DNA of 64,000 nt from Enterobacter cloacae complex sp. ECNIH7 (GCF_002208095.1 NZ_CP017990.1:4278001-4342000); one strand, 5' to 3'. Shown: positions 18,317-28,395, counted from the first letter of the stretch. Notes: generated by a model not told the origin, from the letters alone. A program made the numbers and translations.

Positions 18317-19357
18317 ATGTCCTGGCACCCTTACCCTGGCCGCTATGAGAGTATGCAATATCGTTATTGCGGTAAAAGTGGCCTGCGCCTGCCCGCGCTG
18401 TCGCTGGGACTGTGGCATAGTTTCGGCCACGTCCAGCCTCTTGACGCCCAGCGCGCGCTGCTGCGAAAAGCCTTCGACCTCGGCATCACCCATTTCGATC
18501 TCGCCAATAACTATGGCCCGCCGCCGGGCAGCGCGGAGGAGAATTTCGGCCGCCTGCTGCGTGAGGACTTTGCCGCGTACCGCGACGAGCTGATTATCTC
18601 CACCAAGGCGGGTTACGACATGTGGCCGGGGCCGTACGGTTCGGGCGGTTCACGCAAATATCTGCTCGCCAGCCTCGACCAGAGCCTGCAGCGTCTGGGC
18701 GTCGACTACGTGGATATTTTCTACTCCCACCGCGTGGATGAAAACACGCCGATGGAAGAGACGGCCTCCGCGCTGGCCCACGCCGTGCAGAGTGGGAAAG
18801 CGCTGTATGTCGGCATTTCCTCCTACTCGACCGATCGCACGCAGAAAATGGCCGAGCTGCTGCGCGAGTGGAAGATCCCGCTGCTGATCCACCAGCCGTC
18901 CTATAACCTGCTTAACCGCTGGGTCGATAAGACCGGCCTGCTGGATGCGCTGGAAGCAAACGGTACGGGGTGTATTGCCTTTACCCCGCTGGCGCAGGGG
19001 CTGCTGACCGGAAAATACCTGAACGGTATTCCTGAAGGTTCACGCATGCAGCGCGAAGGGAATAAAGCGCGCGGCCTGACGCAGAAGATGCTGACCGACG
19101 CCAACCTGAACAGCCTTCGCCTGCTGAATGAGATGGCGCAGGCGCGCGGACAAACGATGGCGCAGATGGCGCTAAGCTGGCTGCTGAAAGATACGCGCGT
19201 GACGTCCGTGCTGATTGGCGCAAGCCGCCCGGAACAGCTGGAAGAGAATGTTCAGGCGCTGGAAAACCTGCGCTTTACGGAGGACGAACTCAAGCGGATT
19301 GACCAGCATGTTGCGGATGGGGAGTTGAATCTGTGGCAGGCGTCGTCGGATAAATAG
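18317..19357 (+). CDS. gpr: L-glyceraldehyde 3-phosphate reductase (aldo-keto reductase)
   Basis: Gpr (YghZ) reduces L-glyceraldehyde 3-phosphate and other aldehydes with NADPH in the cytoplasm. Length is 346 residues, equal to E. coli. The aldo-keto reductase motifs are present: FDLANNYGPPPGSAEENFG (catalytic Asp and Tyr), STKAGYD (Lys) and YSHRVDE (His). AAGGAGA precedes the ATG. It is next to yqhA, as in E. coli. Confidence 0.96.
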   Translation: MSWHPYPGRYESMQYRYCGKSGLRLPALSLGLWHSFGHVQPLDAQRALLRKAFDLGITHFDLANNYGPPPGSAEENFGRLLREDFAAYRDELIISTKAGYDMWPGPYGSGGSRKYLLASLDQSLQRLGVDYVDIFYSHRVDENTPMEETASALAHAVQSGKALYVGISSYSTDRTQKMAELLREWKIPLLIHQPSYNLLNRWVDKTGLLDALEANGTGCIAFTPLAQGLLTGKYLNGIPEGSRMQREGNKARGLTQKMLTDANLNSLRLLNEMAQARGQTMAQMALSWLLKDTRVTSVLIGASRPEQLEENVQALENLRFTEDELKRIDQHVADGELNLWQASSDK

Positions 19358-19372
19358 TGCGGTCTGATGCCT

Positions 19373-19466
19373 TCCCCCCTCACCCTCTCCCCAAAGGGGA
19401 GAGGGGACTGCTCGGTGCGGCTTTTCTCCCTCTCCCCTTTGGGGAGAGGGAGGGGTGAGGGGTATT
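19373..19466. repeat. Long inverted repeat between gpr and yqhA
   Basis: A C-rich arm (CCCCTCACCCTCTCCCC followed by AAAGGGGAGAGGG) is mirrored after a spacer by CCCTCTCCCCTTTGGGGAGAGGGAGGGG. The whole unit can fold into a long stem or into two smaller hairpins. It sits between two convergent genes and probably acts as a bidirectional terminator. It shares its C-rich core with the repeat at 6303-6340. Confidence 0.7.
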
Positions 19467-19475
19467 AGATGTACT

Positions 19476-20003
<528 letters not shown>

Positions 20004-20045
20004 TCAACGGCGCTGGCTGTTTGCAATAACTCAACGGTACGTCAC

Positions 20046-20549
20046 TCAGACGTTGTCTGGGTTAACCTCGGGACGTGCGTACTCCGGCCAGACAAGCGCC
20101 ACCAGTTCAGGATAGGCTTCCAGACTGAACTCGCGAAAACACTGGCGCAAATTTAATACATCCAGATCGGAATAAGAGACCTTCTCGCCGTTAAGGCAGC
20201 GCTTTTTAATATTGTCATAATATTTATAGACTGCTGAATTCAGATCGCTACAGCGACGCTGCGCCTCAAACAGTCCGGGCGTGTCATTAATTTCCGACAT
20301 TTTCATGCGCTTAATTGTCGCGTGTAAAAAGTCGATATATTCGTGGTTCACCCGCCAGTACCAGACAGGCGTAACGGAGTTCATCAATACAGAGAAATGG
20401 TCTTCCCCTTCCTCTTTTGTCATCAGTTCAGGTTGCGGGGGTTCACTGGTGTCTTTCGACACTTTCGTTTTATTGAACTCCTGCATCAATAAAAGCACAC
20501 CAGCGGTCAGTAATAGTAATGTGATGACCGTAAAAAAGATGCTGTTCAT
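20046..20549 (-). CDS. Unrecognised membrane-anchored protein
   Basis: This 167-residue protein has one N-terminal membrane segment (about 4-22) with a short periplasmic or cytoplasmic N-tip. A charged linker follows (FNKTKVSKDTSEPPQPELMTKEEGEDHF), then a helical domain with VWYWRVNHEYIDFLHATIKRMKM and two cysteines. AT content is visibly higher than in neighbouring genes. The ATG has GGAG-like sequence upstream. I do not recognise the family. It is divergent from the next two genes and occupies the place of yghA in E. coli. Confidence 0.6.
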   Translation of the reverse strand: MNSIFFTVITLLLLTAGVLLLMQEFNKTKVSKDTSEPPQPELMTKEEGEDHFSVLMNSVTPVWYWRVNHEYIDFLHATIKRMKMSEINDTPGLFEAQRRCSDLNSAVYKYYDNIKKRCLNGEKVSYSDLDVLNLRQCFREFSLEAYPELVALVWPEYARPEVNPDNV

Positions 20550-20652
20550 GGGTAGGCTCCATTTTTTTTGATTTTAAATTTGCCTCATGATATTGTCAAC
20601 GAATCTCACGCCTTTACCAACCCCACCCTGTTGAAAATAAAGGAAATTAAAA

Positions 20653-21057
20653 ATGCTGCCCGACTATCTCGTCCCGGCTAAGTACCACATTACGCCTGTG
20701 GAACAGCAACCGACGGAAGCAGAAAAAGAGGCCAGTTTCACTCAGGGGAAAAGAAAGCTCTCTGATTTCGAGCCCGATATATTAATTGGTGTTTCCCGAA
20801 CTGGCAAATCCCGAAATATGTTGCTGGAAGAGCACGATCGCCATATAAAAGACCGCTTATTTCGCGCCATAAAAATTGAAGCCTTTGTCCACCTGCTGAA
20901 TGACCTGCAGGCCGAGGGTGAAATAGATGCCCAGAAACTAAGTCAAATAATGGCCGAGAAAACCGAAGAAATTAATGAAGCGGGCAATGAAATTTGGCTT
21001 AATTTAATTACGCGCGAAAAAAACAACCCAATTTTTTATAGCCTGGGGGAAGATTAA
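20653..21057 (+). CDS. Unrecognised cytoplasmic protein, 134 residues
   Basis: A predicted soluble protein, without signal peptide or membrane segment. The middle contains SDFEPDILIGVSRTGKSRNMLLEEHDRHIKDRLFRAIKIEAFVHLL, followed by acidic helices. GRTGKS-like VSRTGKS looks like a partial P-loop, but there is no other support for nucleotide binding. AAGGAAA lies 7 nt before the ATG. It is translationally next to the following gene (1-nt gap). Confidence 0.6.
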   Translation: MLPDYLVPAKYHITPVEQQPTEAEKEASFTQGKRKLSDFEPDILIGVSRTGKSRNMLLEEHDRHIKDRLFRAIKIEAFVHLLNDLQAEGEIDAQKLSQIMAEKTEEINEAGNEIWLNLITREKNNPIFYSLGED

Positions 21058-21058
21058 C

Positions 21059-21508
21059 GTGAAAGAAGTTAAAAACAACGACGTTTATTTGACTTTAGAA
21101 GATAAAAAAAGTGATGAATTTATCTTAAAGCAAAATCTCGACGCACTGAGAAACACAAAAAATGACGAGATGACGCGTATTACGCAAGACCTGGTATCGA
21201 TCCCGGCGACGCTGGTTCGTCTGAAATGGCAGAATCGCCGTGAAATTTATCCGCTACAGGTCAAAGAAGAAATTTACGGTGCCGTGATGAACGTCATCAT
21301 AGAGCAGCGGCCAGAACTGAAAGAGAAGCTTCTGGGACGTCTTGAGGCCAATTATCAATATCTGCTTGCCAGAGAAATCGCCACCCTGCGTCTGACGCGC
21401 AAGCTGTCCGACGGTGAGTACCGTACCTCAAACGTCACCTGCGTTGCGCTTGATGAGGACGCGCTGGCAACCCCCTCTACCGCACCGACGGATAGCAAAA
21501 ACGCATAA
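21059..21508 (+). CDS. Unrecognised cytoplasmic protein with GTG start, 149 residues
   Basis: It begins at a GTG (21059) directly after the TAA of the preceding gene, with GGGGGA about 8 nt upstream, so the two are likely co-translated. The protein is soluble and helical (EEIYGAVMNVIIEQRPELKEKLLGRLEANYQYLLAREIATLRLTRKL), with a low-complexity tail (ALATPSTAPTDSKNA). The family is not recognised. With its neighbours it forms a small accessory insertion between yqhA and exbD. Confidence 0.6.
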   Translation: MKEVKNNDVYLTLEDKKSDEFILKQNLDALRNTKNDEMTRITQDLVSIPATLVRLKWQNRREIYPLQVKEEIYGAVMNVIIEQRPELKEKLLGRLEANYQYLLAREIATLRLTRKLSDGEYRTSNVTCVALDEDALATPSTAPTDSKNA

Positions 21509-21520
21509 ACCGGCAGGCAT

Positions 21521-21545
21521 AAAAAAAGCCGGCTTTCGCCAGCTT
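21521..21545 (-). terminator. Intrinsic terminator of exbB-exbD
   Basis: On the minus strand, AAGCTGGC-GAAA-GCCGGCTT forms an 8-bp stem with one G-U pair and a GNRA-like loop, followed by a run of seven T residues. It starts 6 nt after the exbD stop and is a strong rho-independent terminator. Confidence 0.9.
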
Positions 21546-21550
21546 CTTTA

Positions 21551-21976
21551 TCACTTCGAGGCCGCTTTCTCTTCGCCGACCAGTCCAATCTTCAGGTAAC
21601 CCGCCTGATGCAGCGTGTCCATTACCTTCATCATGGTTTCATAATCAACGGTTTTATCCGCACGGAAGAAGACCGTGGTGTCTTTCTTACCGCCCGTAAG
21701 CTGCTCCAGCGCCGGGATGACCGAGTCGGCCGTCACCGGGTCATTCCCGAGGAACATGGATTTATCCGCCTTCACCGACAGGTAGATAGGCTTCTCCGGG
21801 CGGGGCTGGGGCTGGCTGGAAGAGGCAGGCAGATTGACCTTCACATCGACCGTCGCCAGCGGCGCAGCCACCATGAAGATAATCAGCAGAACCAGCATGA
21901 CGTCGATAAACGGCGTCACGTTGATTTCATGCATTTCGCCGTTATCGTCCAGATTTTCGTTTAGACGCATCGCCAT
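21551..21976 (-). CDS. exbD: ExbD, TonB-energising proton-channel subunit
   Basis: ExbD works with ExbB and TonB to couple the proton motive force to outer-membrane transport of siderophores and vitamin B12. The 141-residue protein has a single N-terminal membrane helix containing the essential Asp25 (NVTPFIDVMLVLLIIFM) and a periplasmic domain (SVKADKSMFLGNDPV). It follows exbB after 4 nt. Confidence 0.97.
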   Translation of the reverse strand: MAMRLNENLDDNGEMHEINVTPFIDVMLVLLIIFMVAAPLATVDVKVNLPASSSQPQPRPEKPIYLSVKADKSMFLGNDPVTADSVIPALEQLTGGKKDTTVFFRADKTVDYETMMKVMDTLHQAGYLKIGLVGEEKAASK

Positions 21977-21980
21977 ACTC

Positions 21981-22712
21981 TTAACCTGCGCGCAGTTTAG
22001 ACGCCGCGTGCACCGGCTTAACCGAGCTGGCGTTCAGGTCGAGATCGCGGCTTTGCAGCAGCAGAACCTGCGCGGCAACGTCACCCAGCGTGGCTTTGTA
22101 GCTGCCAATCATACGCGCGAAGATGTTGTAGATGACCACCGCCGGGATAGCGGCAACCAGACCGATTGCCGTCGCCAACAGCGCTTCTGCGATACCCGGC
22201 GCCACGACCGCCAGGTTGGTGGTTTGGGTCTGCGCGATACCGATAAAGCTGTTCATGATGCCCCAGACCGTTCCGAAAAGACCGATAAACGGTGAGATCG
22301 CGCCGATGGTCGCCAGATAACCATTGCCGCGTCCCATGTGTCGGCCAACGGCCGCAACGCGACGCTCCAGGCGGAAACCGGTACGTTCTTTGATGCCTTC
22401 GTTATCTTCACTGCCAGCGGAGAGTTCCAGCTCGTTCTGTGCTTCATTCACTAACAGGGTGGTCAGGCTTTTCGCGTGAAAGGATGAGGTCATATCTGCA
22501 GCCTGATCCAGAGAGCGGGCTTCTGCCAGCTGCTGCTGTTCCCGCTTAAGGCGGCGCTTCTGAGAAAGCAGCTCGGCGCTCTTGCTGAAGAAAATAGCCC
22601 AGGTGACAACGGACGCCAGAATCAGGCCGATCATCACAATCTTAACCACGATGTCAGCATGCTGATACATGCCCCAAACGGAGAGATCCGTCTGCATCAA
22701 ATTATTACCCAC
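21981..22712 (-). CDS. exbB: ExbB, TonB-energising proton-channel subunit
   Basis: This is the inner-membrane pentameric partner of ExbD. The 243-residue protein has three transmembrane helices, including TIGAISPFIGLFGTVWGIMNSF and GIAEALLATAIGLVAAIPAVVIYN, of the MotA/TolQ/ExbB family. It is the first gene of the exbB-exbD operon and is divergent from metC, as in E. coli. Confidence 0.97.
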   Translation of the reverse strand: MGNNLMQTDLSVWGMYQHADIVVKIVMIGLILASVVTWAIFFSKSAELLSQKRRLKREQQQLAEARSLDQAADMTSSFHAKSLTTLLVNEAQNELELSAGSEDNEGIKERTGFRLERRVAAVGRHMGRGNGYLATIGAISPFIGLFGTVWGIMNSFIGIAQTQTTNLAVVAPGIAEALLATAIGLVAAIPAVVIYNIFARMIGSYKATLGDVAAQVLLLQSRDLDLNASSVKPVHAASKLRAG

Positions 22713-22773
22713 TCTGTATCTCCAGGACGCAAATCACAAAATCTGAGCGTAATAATATCAAAACGTCGCCGAA

Positions 22774-22797
22774 TTGATAGTAGTTCTCATTAGTATT
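22774..22797 (-). promoter_or_regulatory. Candidate Fur box upstream of exbB
   Basis: On the minus strand AATGAGAACTACTATCA resembles the Fur consensus AATGATAATCATTATCA in outer positions and has partial dyad symmetry. It lies 60-85 nt upstream of exbB. E. coli exbB is Fur-regulated, which makes the site plausible, but the match is imperfect. Confidence 0.4.
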
Positions 22798-22924
22798 TGC
22801 ATGGTGCCGTAATTTTCGCTCACTTTCCTTGCGCTTACGCAGTAAAAATTTCTTATGCGAATTTTTGCTAATATTTTCTGCTTATTCGATAAGCCTCGGG
22901 GTGCAGTTTTTTCCAATCGTGGTA

Positions 22925-22940
22925 GTCTGGACGTCCAGAC
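22925..22940 (+). promoter_or_regulatory. MetJ operator (tandem met boxes) before metC
   Basis: GTCTGGACGTCCAGAC is a perfect 16-bp palindrome made of two 8-bp met boxes related to AGACGTCT, 24 nt before the metC ATG. MetJ with S-adenosylmethionine represses metC in Enterobacteria, and this is the expected site. Confidence 0.85.
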
Positions 22941-22963
22941 GTATAAAAACAGGGTTAGCGAAC

Positions 22964-24151
22964 ATGACAAAGAAGCATCTTGATACCACGCTGGTACAGG
23001 CAGGACGCAGCAAAAAATATACGCAGGGATCGGTCAACAGCGTGATTCAACGAGCCTCCTCGCTGGTGTTTGATACCGTTGAGGAGAAAAAAATTGCCAC
23101 GCGCAACCGCGCGAAAGGCGGGTTGTTTTATGGCCGTCGCGGCACGCTAACCCATTTTTCGCTGCAGGAGGCGATGTGCGAGCTGGAAGGCGGCGCGGGC
23201 TGCGCGCTGTTCCCGTGCGGGGCGGCGGCGGTCGCCAACACCATTCTGGCGTTTGTGGAACAGGGCGACCATATCCTGATGACCAACACCGCCTATGAAC
23301 CCAGCCAGGACTTCTGTACCAAAATCCTCAGCAAGCTCGGCGTAACGACCGGCTGGTTCGACCCGCTGATTGGCGAAGGCATTGCCGAACTTATTCAGCC
23401 AAACACGCGCATTGTGTTCCTGGAATCTCCGGGATCGCTCACCATGGAAGTTCACGACGTGCCGGCTATCGTGAAGGCCGTGCGCAGCAAAGCCCCAGAG
23501 GCGATCGTGATGATCGACAACACCTGGGCGGCGGGCGTGCTGTTTAAAGCGCTGGAATTCGACATTGATATCTCGATTCAGGCGGCGACGAAATACCTGA
23601 TAGGCCACTCTGACGGCATGATTGGCACCGCGGTTTCCAACGCGCGCTGCTGGGATCAGCTGCGTGAAAATGCCTACCTGATGGGCCAGATGGTGGATGC
23701 AGACACGGCCTACATGACCAGCCGCGGACTCCGCACGCTGGGCGTTCGCCTTCGTCAGCACCATGAAAGCAGCCTGAAGGTGGCCGAATGGCTGGCGCAG
23801 CATCCGCAGGTTGAGCGCGTGAATCATCCCGCGCTACCGGGCAGTAAAGGCCACGAATTTTGGCAGCGTGACTTTACGGGCTGCAGCGGTTTGTTCTCGT
23901 TCGTACTGAAAAAGCGGCTAAATAACGACGAGCTGGCGAGCTATCTGGATAATTTTACCCTCTTCAGCATGGCCTACTCCTGGGGCGGTTTTGAATCCCT
24001 GATCCTGCCTAATCAGCCGGAACAGGTTGCGGCTCTGCGTCCCGGCGGTGAAGTGGACTTCAGCGGTACCCTGATTCGACTGCATATCGGTTTAGAAAAC
24101 GTTGACGATCTGATTGCCGATTTAGCAGCAGGGTTCGAGCGTATCGTGTAG
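22964..24151 (+). CDS. metC: Cystathionine beta-lyase
   Basis: MetC cleaves cystathionine to homocysteine, pyruvate and ammonia in methionine synthesis and needs PLP. Length is 395 residues. The PLP lysine is Lys210 in [26 protein letters not shown] and [10 protein letters not shown] are the other cofactor-site segments. The start at 22964 ([14 protein letters not shown]) is chosen because it is conserved and lies behind the MetJ operator; a longer frame upstream is not credible. Confidence 0.96.
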   Translation: MTKKHLDTTLVQAGRSKKYTQGSVNSVIQRASSLVFDTVEEKKIATRNRAKGGLFYGRRGTLTHFSLQEAMCELEGGAGCALFPCGAAAVANTILAFVEQGDHILMTNTAYEPSQDFCTKILSKLGVTTGWFDPLIGEGIAELIQPNTRIVFLESPGSLTMEVHDVPAIVKAVRSKAPEAIVMIDNTWAAGVLFKALEFDIDISIQAATKYLIGHSDGMIGTAVSNARCWDQLRENAYLMGQMVDADTAYMTSRGLRTLGVRLRQHHESSLKVAEWLAQHPQVERVNHPALPGSKGHEFWQRDFTGCSGLFSFVLKKRLNNDELASYLDNFTLFSMAYSWGGFESLILPNQPEQVAALRPGGEVDFSGTLIRLHIGLENVDDLIADLAAGFERIV

Positions 24152-24294
24152 AGTGCTGGCTGAAAATGTACTTTCTGGACGCTTTTGTGGACACGGCAAT
24201 GAGAAAAGTCTGCATGAGTTGCGCCCGGGATCAAACCCGACGGGCGAATAAGGGAGTACAATAGCGCTATATCTGCTGTTCCACAGGAAAGTCC

Positions 24295-24497
24295 ATGGCT
24301 GTTATTCAAGATATTATCGCGGCGCTCTGGCAACACGACTTTGCCGCGCTGGCGGATCCTCACGTCGTCGGTATCGTTTACCTCGTGATGTTCGCAACAC
24401 TGTTTCTGGAAAATGGATTACTGCCAGCCTCGTTTTTACCCGGTGACAGCCTGCTTTTACTTGCCGGGGCATTAATCGGGAAAGGCGTCATGGACTT
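24295..24497 (+). pseudogene. yghB: yghB (DedA family), cut by transposon insertion
   Basis: DedA-family inner-membrane proteins support membrane integrity and lipid carrier recycling. The first 68 codons ([16 protein letters not shown] ... [20 protein letters not shown]) match YghB closely and are preceded by AGGAAAG. After GVMD the sequence changes to unrelated transposon DNA, and the frame continues by chance to 24657. About 150 C-terminal residues are missing; they should lie on the far side of the inserted element. metC-yghB adjacency is the same as in E. coli. Confidence 0.9.
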
Positions 24498-24550
24498 GGC
24501 TAAATTTGCCCAACGCGCCAAAAATGTAAAGTTAGCTTTAAATTCTAAAA

Positions 24551-27500
24551 TCACTCACTTGAATTCTCGTTCTCAATCAGCGCTTGCTTCCAATATTCTG
24601 GTTCAGCATATCGAGCAACCAATGCATCGATATCTATTTTTGAGGTTGATGGACTAAACTCAAAATTGCCATACATATTGATGTGCTGCCATGCAACGGG
24701 CGAAATACTGTGAAGCTGAGCCAGTGCATTTTGATCTCCTACTGTTTGCTTCTGTTCATAGACACGAGATAGCAGCACTGTGTTGTAGTAAATGACCGCG
24801 TTGGTGATGAGCCGAGAGCATTCATTCCATATTTGCTGCTCCTCTTCTGTTTTTACTCTGAATTTTCCACCGTTAACAAATGCAACTGCTCGTCTAAGAC
24901 GATGATAGGCTTCGCCACGATTTAATGCTTTTTGTACACATTGACGTAAGCCAACATCGTCGACAAAGTCGAGAATGTATAGCGTTCGGCATATGTTTTC
25001 CAACTCCCATAATGCTTTCTTGGTCTGATTCTGACGCGAATAGCTCGAGAGTTTGCGAACAATCGTGGCTTGAGTAACATCTTTTTGAGCTAGCGATGCC
25101 ATGATCCGTTGAATATTGGGCCATTCACGTTCAATCAATTCATCGTTGGTTTTTCGGGCAGGCTTTATTAGCCAGTCACCACACTCATTGGGATGTTGTG
25201 AGCCGACTAACGTATCCATTTTCTTATGCAAATCACGATAACGAGGTGCAAAATGATATCCAAATGCATGCAAAATCCAAAAATTAACCTGATTGGTGCC
25301 ATGGGTGTCAGTGGAATGCCGTTCTGGCTTTATATCAGAGGTATTGTTATGCAATAAATCGAAAACGTAATGGCTTTCATGTTCGTGAGTCCCAATAATC
25401 TTTGCATTTATAGGAACATGATTTGCAACCAACGTGTAGGCGCTGACACCTTTCTGTAAACCAAAATACTTGGGAGAATATCGAGCGTTAAGGGTGTTAA
25501 TTTGCGTTTCTATCCGCTGACCATCGCTACTTGAATGAAGTGTGTCCTGAATATCATAGAGATGAAATGCGGGTAGCTGGCTGGTCGCATTACTAATCGC
25601 ATCATTAGCCGCTCGTAATGTCTCCAAGCGTAGATAATTTCTTGATGTCCCCGCCATTGATGCTGAGCTAAGGCCTGAAACCTCAGCCATTTTTGCTAAC
25701 CCCATGTTTGTTCCCATCGCAACAATACAGGCGAAAATTTCACGGGGATCAGCTTCATGCTTTACATAACGATCTAATACATGGGTAAATGCATTTAAAA
25801 ATCCAGTATTACCCGCAACAAACCACAGTAGATCCGCAATACCAATTCCTGGTAACTGGCTGTAAAAATCGCTATTAACGGATTCATCACTGCTCGGATA
25901 AAGCAGCTTCCAACGACGCTTTTCGGCAGCCCCAATTACTTTAATATGTTTGTTGACCCCATCAGAAATATGTTGGTTAATCGCACTATAACGTGCTGCT
26001 AGCATAGTATGAAATACAGCCAGAGTATCTTGGATAGGGGCCAATAAAATGGGTGCACCAATATCTTGCAATACTCGTTCTTTATCCTGCCATCTAAGAT
26101 CGCTTATTAAGTCATCTTCAAAGCGGCGAAATTCATTACTATGTTTAACGTACACATCACCCGCTTCCAGTGAGTTGCGTAGTAGGCGATAGACCAAAAA
26201 CTCATAGCGATCTACATCAAGCGTTTTAAATGTTTTGCCCTCTTTACTAAACAAATATCGGCGTAAACCTTTAGGAATAATCTCAGTCGGAAATGAATTA
26301 GGGTCAGTTTGCCTTGGTGATTTTTCTGTGCGCAATAAGTTTTGTAAAAACGCGATAGCTTCAAGCAAAGGAGAGTCTTCTACACGTCCGGCAAAATCCA
26401 GATCAGTAAAAAGTTGCCTTAAGTTACGTTTGAATGTGGCGGATAATTTTGTGTAATGTGACCATTCAAATGCCGTTTTGTCGAAAGCAATATTGCGTAA
26501 GTAATCAGCAACTAATGGGAATCTCTCTTGTTCAAGCAATGCATAGGCTTTTTCTTTAATAATGGAAAAAGGTGTGTCATCGGTGATGGTGTCATCCGTA
26601 AACAGGCTCAATACATGACCCGCAGCCTGTAAATTTTTCGCTGCATTGGTAACCGCATTATTCATTGCTTCTTCAGCGGCACGCTTGGCCTGTTTCTCGT
26701 ATTGATCGACCCAATGGAGCAATGCTTCAATTAAGTTGTCATTAATTTGCTGAAACCGATGAAAAGCAAAAAACAGCAGATATAACTGTGCAGTCTCTTT
26801 TTTCATGCGTTGAAGTTTATAAGTGGTATAAAACTTAACCATAGAAGCATAATACTTGCCGCTTTCATTGGAGATCCCCGCTGTTATGAGGAACTGCTTG
26901 GCAAACTCATGTAGAGGCTGGAAAAACTGCCGCCGTGCGACTTCATGTCGCAATTCTTTATAACTGAAATCTTTAGCTTCATGTTTTAATGCGCTGACGC
27001 GAAATACTCCTGACTCAGCCCGAAGCAAAGCCGCTAATTGCTGATCGATAAGTGAAGTCATGCAAGTGCTAAGTAATCGAGCAATACGGGTGCGTTCATA
27101 AGCCACCACTCTACCAATCATCTCTTGCATATACCGATAACTGGGCATGACAATACGGTGTAATGCTAAGTATTGGGTTAATTCACGAAAGATAAAGATA
27201 GGTTGTGTCGATAACATCGCAACCCGCTGTGCTTTATCTTCCAAATCAACTTTTACCTCATTATCACATTGTTTATACTGGAATAAATCAAGAATTGCTC
27301 GTTGTTGTTCAGCCCTAATCGGTCTTGAGGGACTTTTCAGTCTTGAAAGCGTTTTGGTGGGAAAGTACAGCGCGGCAATGTAATCCAAGTCATTTAGTAC
27401 TGACGATTCTTGTTCATAACTGAAAAACTGCCGTTTGGCTTTGAAATAGCCCAGTTGCAATACTAAATGGGCTGCCACAGAAAACGTTCGGGTATTGTCG

Positions 27501-27631
27501 AATAGCTCGCGCTCTTTAGCACTTAAGTCAAAATATAATCGACGATCATCATCTGAGAAATGAGGTAATCCAAACAGTTCATCTATTTCATCAGTTGACA
27601 AAATAGATAGCCGCCGAACATCATTTTTCAT
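24551..27631 (-). CDS. tnpA: Tn3-family transposase TnpA
   Basis: A 1026-residue DDE transposase, the usual size for Tn3-family elements. N-terminal segments ([24 protein letters not shown]) and the C-terminal catalytic half ([78 protein letters not shown]) are recognisable. It is clearly different from the TnpA at 58154, so two separate Tn3-family lineages flank the region. The end lies about 50 bp inside the left terminus. Confidence 0.9.
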   Translation of the reverse strand: MKNDVRRLSILSTDEIDELFGLPHFSDDDRRLYFDLSAKERELFDNTRTFSVAAHLVLQLGYFKAKRQFFSYEQESSVLNDLDYIAALYFPTKTLSRLKSPSRPIRAEQQRAILDLFQYKQCDNEVKVDLEDKAQRVAMLSTQPIFIFRELTQYLALHRIVMPSYRYMQEMIGRVVAYERTRIARLLSTCMTSLIDQQLAALLRAESGVFRVSALKHEAKDFSYKELRHEVARRQFFQPLHEFAKQFLITAGISNESGKYYASMVKFYTTYKLQRMKKETAQLYLLFFAFHRFQQINDNLIEALLHWVDQYEKQAKRAAEEAMNNAVTNAAKNLQAAGHVLSLFTDDTITDDTPFSIIKEKAYALLEQERFPLVADYLRNIAFDKTAFEWSHYTKLSATFKRNLRQLFTDLDFAGRVEDSPLLEAIAFLQNLLRTEKSPRQTDPNSFPTEIIPKGLRRYLFSKEGKTFKTLDVDRYEFLVYRLLRNSLEAGDVYVKHSNEFRRFEDDLISDLRWQDKERVLQDIGAPILLAPIQDTLAVFHTMLAARYSAINQHISDGVNKHIKVIGAAEKRRWKLLYPSSDESVNSDFYSQLPGIGIADLLWFVAGNTGFLNAFTHVLDRYVKHEADPREIFACIVAMGTNMGLAKMAEVSGLSSASMAGTSRNYLRLETLRAANDAISNATSQLPAFHLYDIQDTLHSSSDGQRIETQINTLNARYSPKYFGLQKGVSAYTLVANHVPINAKIIGTHEHESHYVFDLLHNNTSDIKPERHSTDTHGTNQVNFWILHAFGYHFAPRYRDLHKKMDTLVGSQHPNECGDWLIKPARKTNDELIEREWPNIQRIMASLAQKDVTQATIVRKLSSYSRQNQTKKALWELENICRTLYILDFVDDVGLRQCVQKALNRGEAYHRLRRAVAFVNGGKFRVKTEEEQQIWNECSRLITNAVIYYNTVLLSRVYEQKQTVGDQNALAQLHSISPVAWQHINMYGNFEFSPSTSKIDIDALVARYAEPEYWKQALIENENSSE

Positions 27632-27654
27632 GGTGCCCTCCCTATTTCACTACA

Positions 27655-27966
27655 TCAAATAATTTCCCGCTCCGCGAGATGTGCAAGTGGAACCATACTT
27701 TTATGTAAGATCCCAAATACAACGAATTGATGCTCATGTTGGATGTAATAGATGACATGACTTGAATAAGGGAAGCTAAACACATTCATGCGTACCTCGG
27801 GTCTATTTTTCCCAAGGGTGGGTGTTTCAGCCAGCAGTTGAATCGTTTGTCTAAGTCCTGATAAATAGGTCTTCGACTGAGTCGTTCCCCATTGGGCTAA
27901 CGTAAAGCGGTGAATACCTATCAGATCAGATTGTGCATCGGGCGTTAAATGATAAGTTACCGGCAT
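27655..27966 (-). CDS. ParE/RelE-superfamily toxin
   Basis: A 103-residue protein with the ParE/RelE fold signature: MPVTYHLTPDAQSDLIGIHRFTLAQWG at the N-terminus and NVFSFPYSSHVIYYIQHEHQFVVFGILHK at the C-terminus. It starts on the last base of the antitoxin stop codon region (overlap 1 nt), typical of coupled toxin-antitoxin pairs. Toxin-antitoxin pairs placed next to tnpA and tnpR are known in several Tn3-family groups. Confidence 0.85.
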   Translation of the reverse strand: MPVTYHLTPDAQSDLIGIHRFTLAQWGTTQSKTYLSGLRQTIQLLAETPTLGKNRPEVRMNVFSFPYSSHVIYYIQHEHQFVVFGILHKSMVPLAHLAEREII

Positions 27967-28226
27967 TAGTCATACTGCCCTGCGGCCAGCTCATCAAAAA
28001 AGGTATTACCATCAACCAAATTGCCCATTTTGATGTCAGTTATGGCTTTCACCGCTTTGGATTGAAGCAAATGTAATTTTAGTGTCTCGATACTTTGGTA
28101 TGCATCAGCTGAAATAACAACGGCCACAGGCTTGCCATTTTTATTAATTTGGATTGGAGCTTGTTGAGCTTTGAGCAACAAATCTCCAAAGTGAATTTTT
28201 GCTTCATTGGCTGAAAGAGTGTTCAT
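27966..28226 (-). CDS. Phd/YefM-type antitoxin
   Basis: An 86-residue antitoxin with the Phd/YefM N-terminal fold (NTLSANEAKIHFGDLLLKAQQAPIQINKNGKPVAVVISADAYQSI) and a flexible C-terminus for toxin binding (GNTFFDELAAGQYD). It is upstream of and overlaps the ParE-like gene. An AGGTG ribosome site precedes the ATG. Confidence 0.85.
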   Translation of the reverse strand: MNTLSANEAKIHFGDLLLKAQQAPIQINKNGKPVAVVISADAYQSIETLKLHLLQSKAVKAITDIKMGNLVDGNTFFDELAAGQYD

Positions 28227-28298
28227 TTATCACCTTTAAACGAATCGTTCGATTCGCTCAATTTACACCAGTTGGGCGATAAAAGTCAAAAATGCACC

Positions 28299-28375
28299 CT
28301 ATCAAAATGTATACTATTTGATAGCTCTGGTTATTACCTATCAAAACTACTATCATAAGTGCATTATCAAAACCT
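28299..28375. promoter_or_regulatory. Candidate res site of the left Tn3-family element
   Basis: An almost perfect palindrome, CTATCAAA-N10-TTTGATAG, spans 28299-28324. It is followed by further TATCAAAA-type half sites around 28340-28375, all in the divergent gap between antitoxin and resolvase. The layout of one long and two further dyads fits a serine-resolvase res site that also carries both promoters. Confidence 0.6.
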
Positions 28376-28395
28376 TTAAAGAGATATGGTGATTT

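Noticed and set aside
20653..21057. P-loop NTPase call from VSRTGKS
   Set aside because: Only a partial Walker A match without Walker B or suitable length; no nucleotide-binding function claimed.
24295..24657. YghB fusion protein of 120 residues
   Set aside because: Residues after GVMD come from transposon terminal DNA read by chance; treated as a truncated pseudogene.
28299..28375. TATCAAAA repeats as a CRISPR-like array
   Set aside because: Units are too short and arranged as dyads, with no regular spacers and no cas genes nearby; better explained as a res site.
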